Origin: Sanderia malayensis | Taxonomy: Eukaryota > Cnidaria > Scyphozoa > Semaeostomeae > Pelagiidae | Assembly (NCBI GenBank): GCA_013076295.1 | Contig: RQOL01000834.1 | Span: 111,800-175,799, forward strand | Direction: 5' to 3' | Length of the DNA: 64,000 bases | Shown: one piece after another, positions 1-11,822 of the stretch | Layout: the number at the start of each line of letters is the position of its first letter | How positions within the stretch are numbered: the first letter of the stretch is position 1 | Program-made: the position numbers and the translations under genes | Notes under the pieces: generated by a model | What the model saw: the letters and a program-made list of their open reading frames with translations, nothing else | The model's database searches: none | Told to the model about the DNA's origin: nothing

Positions 1-45
1 CAGGGATTTAAGAGTTAGTTGGTAAGTATAAGTAAACAGCTAGCC

Positions 46-546
46 ATGAGTCAGTATAAATGTGATCAATGTGAATTTTCTTCCAAGTATAAAAGTAATG
101 TTACACGACATGAAGAAGAGATGCACGAGGAGAGCAGTGAAGAGTCTGACTCAGATGATGAGATAGAAGTTGAAAGTGATCATGATAATGATGAAGCTGT
201 CAACACTGATGAGGATCTTCCTTTAGGGAATGTATGGCCTTCTATGCGTAAGGAAGTGGATGAAGATGAAAACATATTGCAAGTTTTCAAACGTAGATTT
301 TTATATAATAGAAGTGTTGAAAATGATGCTGTTGTAACTGCAGTTATAGCAACGATGCAAAAAGCACAGAGGGAAGATGATATGGATATGCAAGAGGCCT
401 TAGATTATGCTATTGAGAAAAGAAAATATCTCATCATACGTCAAGCAAAGAATGACGAAGAAGAGGAAGCTAGTGATTCTGAGGATGCTGCTGTGAATGA
501 ACTTGAATTTAATAGTACTCCAGCATTTCCATATAGTAGGATATAA
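46..546 (+). CDS. Small acidic C2H2 zinc-finger protein, unidentified
   Basis: The first ATG lies in a good context (gccATGa) and opens a 166-codon frame ending in TAA. Residues 5-27 hold one C2H2-type finger (C-x2-C-x12-H-x4-H). A very acidic linker rich in E, D and S follows, then a region with mixed charge and few hydrophobics. The open frame extends to base 19 only through a TTG codon. The sequence there (G|GTAAGT at 20-26) looks like a splice donor, so the frame could also be an internal or terminal exon of a gene starting outside the window. I do not recognise the family. It sits next to transposon genes and may belong to one, but nothing visible proves this. Confidence 0.45.
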   Translation: MSQYKCDQCEFSSKYKSNVTRHEEEMHEESSEESDSDDEIEVESDHDNDEAVNTDEDLPLGNVWPSMRKEVDEDENILQVFKRRFLYNRSVENDAVVTAVIATMQKAQREDDMDMQEALDYAIEKRKYLIIRQAKNDEEEEASDSEDAAVNELEFNSTPAFPYSRI

Positions 547-548
547 CA

Positions 549-1430
549 ATGCTTATAAAAAGGTTTAGATATTATTGTTTGCTAATGCAGAAAATGGTCT
601 CTTTTCATGGCGTCTTTCTTCTTGAAACGTGTTAAAATAGTTTCTTCAACAGCTTGCACATTTTGTTTGAATAATGTCCATTTCAAGTTTTGTTTTAAAG
701 TGACTCGAAATCTTGGCTATCAGCCAATCAGATTGCAGAGATTTTCTGTTTCTAGAAAATCTTTCAATGTGACGTCAGGGGATTTCCCCTCGGAAAAGTT
801 CTAGAAATTTCTGATTTCCCATTTCTCATGACAGAGATTTGACGCGTACATTCGAACGTCGCATTCGAAAGTTTCTGATTGGTTCTTTGAATTCAATCTC
901 GAGCTGATAACGTGAATTTGCCAGTTCCTTGATATTTTTCTGTTTTCTTGCGATTTATTTAACAAATTCTTATCATCTTATAAGTGCATGAAAAATATGA
1001 AATAATTCATTCAAGATAATCAAGAGATTTTCTTTTATTGCTGTAAAAATCTTTTTCATAAACAAAACCGTTTTTAGTTATTAAGCTTTTTATGGGTTTT
1101 TTATCAGCTTTGACGATGTTTTGCAACTTCAAACTAACTTTCCACAACCTGTCGTTTTCGATTATTTTTTACTGTTGATGCTCTTTTCAATTCTCGAAGA
1201 TTCACGCGCATGCGTGATCTTAACACATTCTACTGCGCATGCGTGCGCCAGGACACCTACTTCTTCTCCTACTTACACAGTTACAAATCTTTCACACCTG
1301 ACAACCAGCATACAAACTTGTTGTTCATAAACTCTACTACCTACACTATAGTCAAGAAGATCTTATAACTTCCAAATTCCTCCTGCTCAAAAAACACGTC
1401 TGCTCTCTGGCTCGATTCAATTCCAAAATA
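549..1430. other. Non-coding stretch, no gene seen
   Basis: AT-rich sequence between the finger ORF and the PHD-like gene. Short frames here (607-804, 1121-1330) have no recognisable domain, and the second is made of CpG-rich CGCATGCG-type repeats. It may contain the promoter of the gene that follows; no convincing element can be pointed to. Confidence 0.5.
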
Positions 1431-1482
1431 TGGGAGAGATGTTTCCGTACTATGGGCTCCAGCATCATTTGGTAGCAATGAG

Positions 1483-2541
1483 ATGAATCATGTTGTTCCT
1501 CTGTGTCCAATAACACCCGATGATGCAGAGTCCAACACTTGCGAGGTTGGTGCAGGCTGTAAAAATTATGTAAATAATTTTCCTGACTGTCAGAAGCTAC
1601 AACTTGTAGCATGTAAATATTCTTTTCGAAAATTTCATTTGCAATGTTGTGCGCTGGACAATGCACATATCACTGAACGTGAATGGGATTGCAAGTGTTA
1701 CGTGAAACGAGACACCCTTACCAGGTACGTTTTTAATTAGTGTAATATTTAATGATGTTGCTTATCATTTTGCCTTTTGTTTCAGATTTGATTTTAACAA
1801 GTCCCTTGACTTCTTTAGCCTTGCAAAATTAACATCAACATCTGAAGTACAGTTATGCTTGCAACAACACAACTCAGCAATAAAGGTTTGTCACATTAAC
1901 TACATTAGTTTTTGACAACGAAGTTGCGATTTTAAGGCACTAAACTGATCTTCTTTGGTTTTTTTCAGGAATACATCACTAATATCTCGAAAGACAAGGT
2001 TTATTCCCCGTATATGGGCCTATTTAAATTTAAACATAAGAATGCGCTGAGGGATTTGGCAATAGAGAGGTTCCAGTTTGGAACAAATTTACGTGAAACG
2101 AGAGGCGAGGAATCTCCTGTAAGCTTATCATCTAATGTCATCATTTTAACCAATCTATAAAATGTACTTTTATATAAACGTTTCTTTTAATGGTTACAAG
2201 AAAGAGATTTTTCCTCATCCCTACTCCAATAATGCTCCTAATTATACACCTACTGGGTATATAACATACTAACATCTTGAATATCTTGTTTGTTTTAGGA
2301 TGATGTGATAACAGATTACGCCATGAGAATTGGAATGCAACTTTCCAAATTTAAAGGCATAAGTCTATCGGACAGAGTGACATTGAATATTAATGTTCTT
2401 GCCCCAGAGGTATGGTACTTACGAATTGGTAAACATTTTAAACATTTTTCATTCACCTTGCACACGCACGTTTTCCTCAAAGCAAACTTCATTTTCTTTA
2501 ACATCGTGTATCAGGGAGAATTAATAATCTTCCATGCATGA
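1483..2541 (+). CDS. Five-exon gene with degenerate PHD-like finger, unidentified
   Basis: Five exons join with canonical gt-ag borders and consistent phases: about 1483-1724, 1786-1885, 1969-2118, 2299-2409 and 2515-2541 (TGA). The first exon has a Cys-rich module with the spacing of a PHD finger, ending in FHLQC and WDCKC. The middle exons give a basic and hydrophobic segment (GLFKFKHKNALRDLAIERF) that I do not recognise. The start is uncertain: the frame is open upstream to a TAA near 1366, without another ATG. The gene runs convergently toward the KDZ transposase relic and ends about 140 bp from it, so it may be the accessory gene of the same transposon; that is inference. No stop or frameshift is seen inside the exons, unlike its neighbour. 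Confidence 0.55.
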
Positions 2542-2684
2542 TTGCCATTATACTCCAATAAAGCTCCCATTCAAAACAGAAACAATTTCTAAGCTTCTCA
2601 ATTAGCTTTACTAAATGAAAGAAGAGCCTTCCAGCCAATATTAATTGATATAAAGACTCAACCCTCTAGAACATGCATTCTTTG

Positions 2685-5600
2685 TTAAAACGCTCTCATC
2701 AGCCAGAGAGAGTTTGATTTGCCTTTGCAACACAAAAAAGTCCTGGCAGAATTTTTCTGTTCATTTACCTGTGTATTTATATTTTCATAAGATGGATGAA
2801 GCGAGATATTATAAGTGTCAGCACACCCTGGAAAAATCGAATACCATTTTATTAACAATAAGCATTATCGACATTGGAATGCACCCAAAAGCTGTGCAAT
2901 ATAGAAGAGCAAATAGAAGCACAGTTTACACACACAATTATTTCATGAGCAGTGCAGAAATACCAACGCCAACTACTTAGTTTCCAAAAGGATTTTTTTC
3001 AAATCCTGATTATCTGATTATATGTTTTCATACAAGACGTAAATTTTAAATCTAAAAAATAACAGTGTGGTTTTTCTAGTGGAACCTATCAACCAGAAAT
3101 GAACAATCCATGAAGAACATTGGGTCACGGTTCAAACAGTATTGGTGAAGGTGGCAGCAGTTGTCATAAACAACAGCTTCTGGAGCTAAAGTAACAAGAG
3201 ACAGAGATTGAAGATGTAGAAAATAACAGTTCAAAGTCGAAATGTACTTCTTCAAGTATATAGCTACAAGAAAAGGAAAAAACCTGTCGAAAAGCGAGTC
3301 CTTAAGATCGTAAAAGGCACATTGACGGACTCCTGAGTCTCCATGACTTGAAAGCCGTAACAAATCTCTACAACACAGAAACAATCACCATTTTGACACA
3401 GTACACACAAGAATGTAGCATAATGGATAGAACATTAAAATTCTTGTTTTCTGATTCTGTAACAGTAAAAAAGCTGTTCTTAGTGAACCGCATTACCATG
3501 TTCACAATAAACAGTGAAAATTCCTTGAAGTAAATTTGGATGACCCAAGCATGAATTTGGTGCGTTTTTTTTATCTTTATCCAGTTGGTACCTCCCTCTT
3601 CCACAGAGAATTGGCCATGTTGGAAAAAAAACACAATTTTGTTTGTTCTGAACTGATGGCAGTCCAAGGTTATGAGGTGCGCCAATAAAACACTCTTTGC
3701 TCTTCGAATACAGCTGATTCAACAATAACGACCAAGTATTTGATAGTGGGGCAACAGGCAATTCCGTCAATGCTGCAAAAAGAACTGGGGGAGAGTGGTG
3801 AAGCTTAGAAAGACAATTTGGGTCTTCTCTTATCACAAAGCCATCAGACAGTTGCTGGATAATAGACTCGATCACAATTGAACAAGGAACATGCGAGGAG
3901 ACGGGAGAATCAGACGACATGCATCGCACAAGGGATAAAATACCAGGCGGAATTTCAAGTCTACCGCCATACAATGCTTCACACTCATTCAAAAACCTGT
4001 GAATAATAGAGTATTGTCCAAGAAGACGCAGGTTTAACTTTGTTCTGTCAGCTGGAGATAAATCGTGCAAAGTGGCATATTTCTTCAATACCTTTCTTGT
4101 TTCTTCACTATTGATAAATACGCGCTGCTGAAAACTAGTGATAAAGAAAATAAGTTTTCGTAAGTATCATATTGTATACGTATACACATATATAAATAAA
4201 ATATGTGATAAAAAGAATCAGTTATAATTATTAGTTGGGAGCACAGAAAAACGCTCGGGACATTCATCATTGCACCTGCACTCACTCACGGGAGAAAGTA
4301 TCATTGAAGCATAGTAGGTTAGAACTCTACTTATCTTCCTTTCAACAATGTGGCATTATTTTCAATGTTTGTACCATCGTCAAGTGGAGTGGATGTGGCG
4401 AATTTTCTGCGATAGCCAAGAGATGTTGCATCGCAAAGAGTAATCTTTGGATATTGACCACATTTTTCGCAAAGAAATCCACTTTCATAGTCAATAGACA
4501 AAAGGCGCAAGAATGCATACCAAGTCATTCGCCATTGCTGATGATTCAAAGCAGACTTGATATCAAAGCCTGATGCAGCAAGGTTACAATCCCAGATTTC
4601 GAGATAGCTTATCAAACTACGACTGAATAACAAAATGAGAACAATAAATTAAACATTTAAGAAAGAAAAAGTGCAAAGAGCAAATATGAAAATAAAGGAG
4701 AATGCAAATTAATAAATTGGTGGCCATAATAGGTATATAAAACATTTCAAACCTATGACCATGCACATAATGCATCAAATAGTCACGCAAGACATCATGG
4801 CCAACAAGGAAACTGACCATGTTCAAAATTCCAGTTGAGCATCCATCAAAGAACTGTATCTTTCTGCAGTTAGTATTACTACATTTCCTGTATGGTACTA
4901 AATTGATCATATACAAATAACATCAACATAAAATCCTAATTTGGTTATTTGAAGCTCCTGAAATAATTTTACTACTTACCAAGAACAATAAACAAATTTT
5001 TGATAGTAAAGAACTTTTTCTCAACTTGCTCCCAGAGTAATAATTCCTCAATATGGTTGTTGCGATGTCTGCAGTTCTCTCCATCAAAATCAGGCTTTAA
5101 TCTCATGGAATTATCTTCTGCAATTTCTGCTGCTGCTGACAAAAATTCATTGAAAATCGAACGCTGTGACTGAGTGACATTTGCTTCGATAGACTTTGTT
5201 GAAACTGCAAGACGGTTGTATGGATTCAGAAAGGTCTCTTTCAATGTGTCATGAAGCTCAATCATTTTCCGCAAGAAATCAGGAATATCCAGCTCATCAT
5301 TGTTCACAAAATCAGTCAAAGATTTGACATGAAAACAAAAATGAGATGTCTCCTTGCACGATAAGCAAAGAAACCCTCTTCTATCCACACCAACTACTCC
5401 AAACTCCTTGCCAGGTGGCCTTATGCATAATAGTGATTCACTTGAAAATTGCAAATGAATTATATCTGGCAATTCCTAAAAAGCAAACAAATTTACAAGG
5501 TGTTCCATGCATAAAAAATTCATCAAACAAAAGAACAGTATTTAATAGAAAAATGATAAAGCAAAAAAAATTAAGATTGATTCTGTAAGAATGATATACT

Positions 5601-7633
5601 CTATTCCATCTAATTGTGAATTAAGCTTAAGAAGTTACTAACCTGAGAGTAAACATGCTCAAAATGAATTTCTGTAAAAAAAATTCTGTAAAAAATTTAA
5701 ATTTAAAGAAACAAGGCTGCTTAGCTAGAAAATGCAAAAATTCCAGCTTTTCCAGGTCATACCTTACAAAAGGCAATGCATATATAATTGTAATTGCCTG
5801 GATCAGGTTGCACCTCAGTTATTCCACATTGCTGTTCCCAAGACCTAGTAATGTTTTGCATACATTAATATGCCGACATTCCGGATACTTTTCGTTTATA
5901 TGGCCAAAGAACTCTAAAAGCAGAGAATCCTGAAATTAATTTACCAGGTAATAAATTGTTTACTTGCAGTGAAACATGTCAATATGTTCTTAAAATTCTA
6001 ACCTTGATAGTCTTGCTCTATACTTGTGCTTAACCCAGTAATAAATTTACAAAATCCTTTGTTGCAATCACAGGAATACAACCAGCACAGAACATCAGCA
6101 AATTTAATGGCAGTAGCTTTAGTATACAAAACTTTCGCCTCTGTAAGAGTTAAGATAGTAATTCTTAAAAGTTGGAAAAATAGCAATCAAATGTTGATGT
6201 ATGTTAGTTGCAGATACCATATGTAACAAATTATAGCCCTGTCAATAGAGCAAAGGCAATGAAATTGCCATTACCAGAAGCACATTCCGATCAAGGTCAA
6301 AATCTTGGATAAGAAAGAAGGTCTTCTTAGCATCAAGCACAACTAATGATCTTGCTGACAAAACTTGAAACATGTAGGAATCCACATATGTATTAGTCTT
6401 GAAAATAAAAACATAATCAATATTGATATTAATCACATATACTATCAATAGAGTAAGCCATTTCTGAAAGATTCATTATCAAGCACAGTGTATAAGAACA
6501 TTGTAGATACTACTGAATTTTCCTCCTGCTGTTCATTTGGATTATCAACTTCTGCTGCATCATCTTCTGTATCCATTGATTCCTCGAAATCTGTATCTAA
6601 TACTTATAATAGTTTACTACTTAGTTTACTTTTTTCTTATTAAACACCCATTCCAAGTCATTATTATCTCTCATTAAAATGGGCACCAAATAAACTGCAT
6701 ATGGGTCATACTTTCCAGTTGTAAACTGATTTACCAAAAACAAAACATTTCATCACAGTCATTCTAAACAAACATGTTTAAACATATAGCTGCCAGAATG
6801 TCACTAATAGAGGTATGCATATGTAGCAAATTACCACATTCATGTTGTTGACAACTAGCAATGGGCAACTCCTCATATAAATGCTGATCTTCATTTATTT
6901 GACTTTCTGCAATGATTCTCTTGAATGAAACAAATCTTTTAATAACAATGTTCTAATTTAAAATAGAGCCCAGACTGCAGAGTACGTCATTGGTGCCGGG
7001 TTTTTTAGATATGAATGTTTCTGCCCTGTCCCTGGATTCCTATTATACTCGTTGGAATACTGCATAAAAACCTTATTAAGCCCTGGGCAGCTTATTTAAT
7101 TGTTGAGGTTTCCAATAGAGAAGGAGGGGAGAGGGCTTAATAATTAGAAGTAGAGAAAAAAGCTCAATACAATTTTTGAGTAAAATTCAGCACAATGTTT
7201 GTGCAAAATAACTGTCCAATAACTTGCTATAAAGTAAATGAGTGCAGACGCAAAATTTCTTTCCAGAACAAAAGGTCGACCGGGGCTTTTTTTCAGGGAC
7301 CAAACGAAACTGAGAGTGAGGTAGGGCGGGAGGTAAACCGATCAATTTGTTTGCTCAGTGAACCTATACCTCCGCAGATACTTTTTTTCTAGTATATCTT
7401 TTCGGCCGTCGCCTCTGTGACAGCATAGGTCCTGCAAAACTGCTATAATTGGGTAACATATCACTTGGTGACAGTATGGAATGCGAGACCTGCTCGGTAG
7501 AACCACTTTCAGGAGCCCCAGAACTAGAATCATAATTATAAACACCAGCAGCAAGTGCGCTTGCACTGACATTCAACTCAGGTCTCCCAATGATATTTCG
7601 AACTCTATAGCTTGGTTCATCCCTATTCGCCAT
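2685..7633 (-). pseudogene. KDZ (Kyakuja-Dileera-Zisupton) transposase, decayed
   Basis: About 15 exons can be followed on the minus strand. The first, 7633-7370, starts MANRDEP and ends in a basic RRRPKRYTRKK stretch. Later ones include 6398-6278, 5475-4980 (SWIM/CxC-like GFLCLSCKETSHFCFHV), 4897-4753, 4622-4331, 4275-4235, 4127-3497, 3367-3284, 3185-3076 and 2827-2685. Family landmarks are FFPTWPILCGRGRYQ, GHPNLLQGIFTVYCEH and CYGFQVMETQES. The likely catalytic acids are D in LCDATSLG (4331-4622 exon), D in VVYDNCCHLHQY (3185 exon) and E in TQVNEQKNS (2827 exon). Damage: a TAG at 3076-3078 directly after DRFH, where relatives carry Trp; an in-frame TAA at 4331-4333; an apparent 1-bp shift near 5840; and a scrambled C-terminus after NEQKNSAR. 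The family call rests on remembered motif order. The copy looks inactive. Confidence 0.72.
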
Positions 7634-7635
7634 CT

Positions 7636-7670
7636 AAAACTATTCAATAACTTGGGTTATTGAACAGTTT
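7636..7670. repeat. Inverted repeat at the 5' end of the KDZ gene
   Basis: Two 15-base arms (AAACTATTCAATAAC and its near-perfect complement, one mismatch) are separated by 4 bases, immediately upstream of the transposase start codon. It could be a promoter-proximal operator or the inner part of a lost terminal repeat. Confidence 0.6.
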
Positions 7671-7695
7671 AATAAGCTGTACTATTCAATAAGCT

Positions 7696-7801
7696 GTAGG
7701 CCTCATTCGGGTACAGCTACAAAATTTGTTGGTTGGGAAAACCTTATTAAGTAGGCCTACTTGGGTTCGGCCTACAGCTACAAAATTTGTTGGTTGGGAA
7801 A
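7696..7801. repeat. Short direct duplication
   Basis: The string AGCTACAAAATTTGTTGGTT with flanking bases occurs twice about 60 bp apart, just before the Harbinger relic. It looks like a deletion or slippage junction between the two transposon relics. Confidence 0.7.
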
Positions 7802-7832
7802 GGGTCAGAATTTGACTCTTTTCATTCCTGCA

Positions 7833-8078
7833 TCGAAGGGAAGATGGAGAATACTGAGTCAGAAAGTTCCTCTGGAGCCTTCATATGCTGCTGATATTGT
7901 TATTGCATGCACTGTTCTCCACAAAATCTGTCAAGATCACAATGAGGCAGTCGAGGAATTGTTTGTTGATGATTCAAGCAGCCAGGACAGTAGTTGTAAC
8001 TCTTTCAGTGGAATGGGGGAAGAAATCGGAGATTTGCTTGTAGATAACATCAACAAACACGATGAAGATAACAAGTGA
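7833..8078 (+). pseudogene. PIF/Harbinger transposase, C-terminal fragment (DDE_Tnp_4)
   Basis: The frame encodes KGRWRILSQKVPL and, after a short spacer, DIVIACTVLHKICQDHNE, the hallmark end of PIF/Harbinger DDE transposases (a conserved KGRWRI block followed by a CCVLHN-like block). An acidic tail follows before the stop. The rest of the transposase is missing; sequence upstream of KGRW is the duplicated spacer at 7696-7801. It is convergent with the Myb/SANT relic at 8208-8996, the usual two-gene arrangement of Harbinger elements, so both are taken as remains of one element. Terminal repeats were not found. Confidence 0.7.
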
Positions 8079-8207
8079 AGAAGCCTGAGCAAATTTTCAT
8101 AATTACAATTACAATCTTCTATTATATCACATTTCTCATCATAAACCAAACATATAAATTTAAAAACGCTACAAATTTGTTGCTTATTTAAACATCCACT
8201 GTTCAAT

Positions 8208-8996
8208 TTAGTATGTAAAACTTTTATTGTCATCGTCAGCATCTCTCCCACGTTTTCGGGTTGCCGAGCTTCCTTCGCCCACATCATTGCGTCCAGCAAA
8301 TATTTTGGCTACTCGTAACAAGGTATCTGATGTGTGTCTATGACTACTTTCTTCCATTTATCTCATACCTTGAAAAAAATGCCCCATTATCCCTTCCTGC
8401 ATCTTTTGTGCTTCCGCCAAGCACTGCACTAATTGGTTCACGGCAGCAGATTTTATGTATTTCTTCTTTTTTGTTCTTTTAGGCTGGGCCTTTTCTGTTT
8501 CTGTGGGGGCTTTTTCTGTTCCTTCTTTGCCCATCCCCGTGTAAACCTGGTCTTGTGTGGTTACTTCTTCATTTAAACCGGCTGCATTATCTGTTTCATG
8601 GGGCGGCACTATATTTGTCTCCCTGACTTCAGAAAACTGAACAATGCTTTGTGTTCCTAGCACCTGGTCCAAAATCTCATAATACTTGGAAACATTTCTT
8701 TCTTCCCCACTTTACTTATTCTTCCACTTGGCCTCCTTGTAACAATCTTTCAGATTTCGTAGTTTTTTTTACTTGTTCAGTGTCTTATCTCCAGGACCTT
8801 TCTTTTTTACATCAGCGAGAATTCGCCTCCAGGCAGCAGGATTTTTGTGGTTTTCAAGTTCAATAAACTCTTCTTTCCAAGCGTTCACAAGTGCATCAGT
8901 TCCTGAAAGGTTCCACGTGCATTTATGTGCAGCCTTCTTTGCTAGTCCGCAGAAAGTTGACTGTACATGGGCCCTTTTCTTGACAAAGTCTCCCAT
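8208..8996 (-). pseudogene. Myb/SANT-like DNA-binding protein of a Harbinger-type element, three nonsense codons
   Basis: A single reading frame runs from ATG at 8996 to TAA at 8208-8210. The N-terminal 75 residues contain a Myb/SANT-like three-helix region with spaced tryptophans (NLSGTDALVNAWKEEF, NPAAWRRILADVKKK, then KLRNLKDCYKEAKWKNK). A K-rich segment (RTKKKKYIK) and a predicted helical tail follow. Three in-frame stops interrupt it: after GDKTLNK, after EAKWKNK, and after FFQGMR. The first two are TAA in a context where CAA is plausible, a pattern of C-to-T decay. In Harbinger transposons such a protein helps the transposase bind DNA and enter the nucleus. Its position next to the Harbinger transposase end supports this role. 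Confidence 0.65.
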
Positions 8997-8999
8997 TCT

Positions 9000-10094
9000 T
9001 TGTTAATTTCTTTCACAAATAATTCCACTAAATGGCACTGGATGAGGGGAACCTGCCAACAGGCTCTGGCTTTTCGTTTGTATGTTCCTCTGCATAGCAT
9101 CACACCAACTGGGACAAAGGCATATGGCAATGTGCAATTCCTGGAACTGCTGGCGAATTCTGCTGTTATTGTTACAGATGTTTCTTTTTGTTTTTTTCTG
9201 GAAATGATAAGGGTGATTGCTGGCGTTGGTGAAGCTGTGACTGTGGTGGTTCAAAAAGCAATCTTGTTGAAACTTCTTCATTTGCAATTAATGTGCCCTC
9301 TTTATCCCAGGGTGCATTCCATGTCAATCCTACACCGGATATTTTTTTCAGTATTTTGTTATTACGCCATAACATGACTGACTTAAAAAAGGTGGGTGCA
9401 GCAGTACCCCAAACATTTTTTATGTTCTTCTGTGAATCAAAAAGATTAAGGTGCGACCAGAGAGCAACCAACACAGTTTATAATTACAATAAACTAACGA
9501 ACAGTAACAATGACTTAATTAACAAAACAAGTAATAGCATATAGTATTGCAGATTTTGCAGTGTATAAAGTAAAGTCATGGTCGTGAAGGGGCCGTGAAA
9601 CATTTTCACGACTTCAACTTCAACAAAATGTTTAGTGAATGGTGCTGATTTTATTAACAATAAAAGTTTGGATGTTAACTTTGTTGACATTTATCTTTAT
9701 TCCAGATAAATAATCAGAAAAAATGAAGTCTTAATGTTTTGTTTTGTGTCATTACTTTTTCAATGAAAACCAACAACCCAAAAGTGAAATTATAAGTAAA
9801 ATTTGTATTGTAATTTGTATTGCAATTTGTTTAGCTGTGTAAGCCGAAGCAATGACAACAAAATATGAAATTTACTTCAAGCCTTGATATACCTAGAACA
9901 TCTATGTAATGGGAGCTGTTTTAAATATAGGGCCCCCTTTCAACAAAACATGAAAGACGATCACTGACCAGGCAATTGCTCATCCTCACTACTCAAGCAA
10001 AATAAAGCAGCTTAAATACTGACATGCTTGAACTGAACAGAAATTACAGGACATGTACATACAAATTCAGATATGAACAGACAATTTAAACCGT
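9000..10094. other. Non-coding spacer
   Basis: No gene is supported. Frames on both strands are short, low-complexity or shadows. The sequence is AT-rich with A/T runs. It probably includes the outer part of the Harbinger relic, but no terminal inverted repeat is recognisable. Confidence 0.5.
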
Positions 10095-10627
10095 TCACTT
10101 ATCAGCAAGGAACGGGCAACAGCCTTTGTCACTATCAACCCAATCAATGACTTTTGATACAACATAGTCTTTGCATCTACTGGAAAAATATGTGTTTTGT
10201 CGGTGTGGTCGCAATTTCTCATCCCCCTCAAGGTATGTCTTGATTCCATCCTTGATAACATCTTTGCAGTTTTTCAGCGTAGGTAAGCTCCAATGCAACT
10301 TTGTTCTTCTCCCCAGTGTTTCATTCGATTGGCTACCCGAATGTTGTTGTGCTCTCATAGAGCTGTAAAAGCTTTCCGCAATTGCCTCAGGTCCTCCCTT
10401 GGCCAAAAGAATGTCCAGTAGGGCACAAGATGGCTTCTTTGCAATGTGGCATATTTCTTTACTGCAGTAAAGCAATTGATAAAGTCGTTGTTCGTGAAGG
10501 CGTACTTTCAGAACTTTGCCATTAGAAAAGACCATCTTGAACTGCAAATCTAATGTGTTGCTCTCTTCTGGTACAAACTCTTTAAGTTCGGCATCTTCAG
10601 GAGATAGATTGGTGTTGCTCTGTGTCA

Positions 10628-11793
10628 TCTAATATTACTATTCTGCGGAGGTCACGTGATGACGCACTTTCTTGCCAAAAACAATAGATTTGACCCGACA
10701 CAATAGGTCGAACGCCCAAAAACAATGAGCCGAAAGGCAAACCGTTTAATCACAAAGGCTTTTTTGTATGTGGATATATGGCAATGAAATTCACACTGAA
10801 TGCTTAGTTTATTAATTTAAGCAGGGTAATGGATTTTGTTTTTCGATTTTCTCCCAAATTATTGAATTATTCTATTAATTATTCTGCTAATTGTGCTATC
10901 ACGAAAAAACTACGGTTTACGGTGGCAAAACTTCCAAATGCGGGTTGCAAACTTCTTTTTCGAGCACAGTATTCGCTGTTCATGTGACCTGTTTCGTCTT
11001 TTGCTGTAATTTGATTGGCTCTTTCGCGACTTCACGTGAACAGTCACACAATTTTCGTTATCATGCAAATTTGCCCTCGGGTTGAACAGCAGGTACTTTT
11101 GGAGAAGACGTGTGTTTTTATTTTGCACACAAAAGAAAACTCGGCGCCTGAAGTGTTTTACGACCTGAATTATCTTTGTAAAGACTTTTTAATTGTTTGA
11201 GAGACGTCTCGAAAATTACAGGAGACAATTGAGAACACAAGTGATAGCTTTTTTTTGTTTTTCGAGTCAGATAGTTGTAGTTTAGGTGGTAGGCGACAGC
11301 CATTGTTGCTTCTGCATGCTTGCGACGCTTAAGCCTAATGTAAACAAGCCCAAAGGTTTAATAAACAAATTATGATAAGGGGTTATCAGGCGAATGCATC
11401 GAGCCAAACTGTTGTAAGAGGAGTAGGCAGAGGCATGAGGGTAAGCGAGTGCAGCGCACGAAGTGCGCCAACCACAGAGGCGAGCGTAGCGAGCTAACCC
11501 ATTGTACATGGGGTTGAAAGGGGCATGAGCGTAAGCGAATGCAGCGCACGAAGTGCCCCCTATCAGTCTATGTTTCTTGATAATAGATAGACAGGCGAGT
11601 GCAGCGTGCTAACCCATTGTACGTGGGGTTGAAAGGGGCATGAGCGTAAGCGAATGCAGCGCACGAAGTACGCCCTATCAGTCTATGTTTCTTGATAATA
11701 GATAGACAGGCGAGCACAGGGAGCTAACCCATTGTACGTGGGGTTGAAAGGGGCATGAGCGTAAGTGAATACAGCGCACGAAGTGCGCCCTGT
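10628..11793 (+). mobile_element. Helitron-like non-autonomous element, copy A, 3'-truncated
   Basis: It begins TCTAATATTACTATTCTG after an A (10627). The first 750 bases are the reverse complement of 55030-55798, and also resemble 40010-40735. From about 11400 it contains three to four copies of the 114-bp unit seen at 52652-54975. It stops inside a unit at about 11793, so the CTAG terminus of the other copies is absent. No coding capacity for Rep or helicase is seen. It lies inside the ZNF862-like gene. Confidence 0.6.
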
Positions 11794-11822
11794 CAGCTTC
11801 ACTGCCCCTGGCAGTGAAGCTG
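11794..11822. repeat. Perfect hairpin at the truncated end of Helitron-like copy A
   Basis: A 13-base stem (CAGCTTCACTGCC and its exact complement) surrounds a 3-base loop, exactly where the 114-bp unit breaks off and ZNF862-like coding sequence resumes. It may mark an alternative 3' end of the Helitron-like element or a foldback repair junction. Confidence 0.75.

Noticed and set aside
3348..4573. Plus-strand frames over the KDZ region
   Set aside because: They are shadows of the minus-strand transposase exons.
10095..10628. Complete 177-codon gene starting at 10628
   Set aside because: The ATG is made by the junction with the Helitron-like element, and the protein is the C-terminal end of the ZNF862-like gene.
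10628..10642. Geminivirus-like insertion
   Set aside because: Only the nine-base word matches; no viral Rep or coat coding is nearby, and the sequence is the end of a repeated element.
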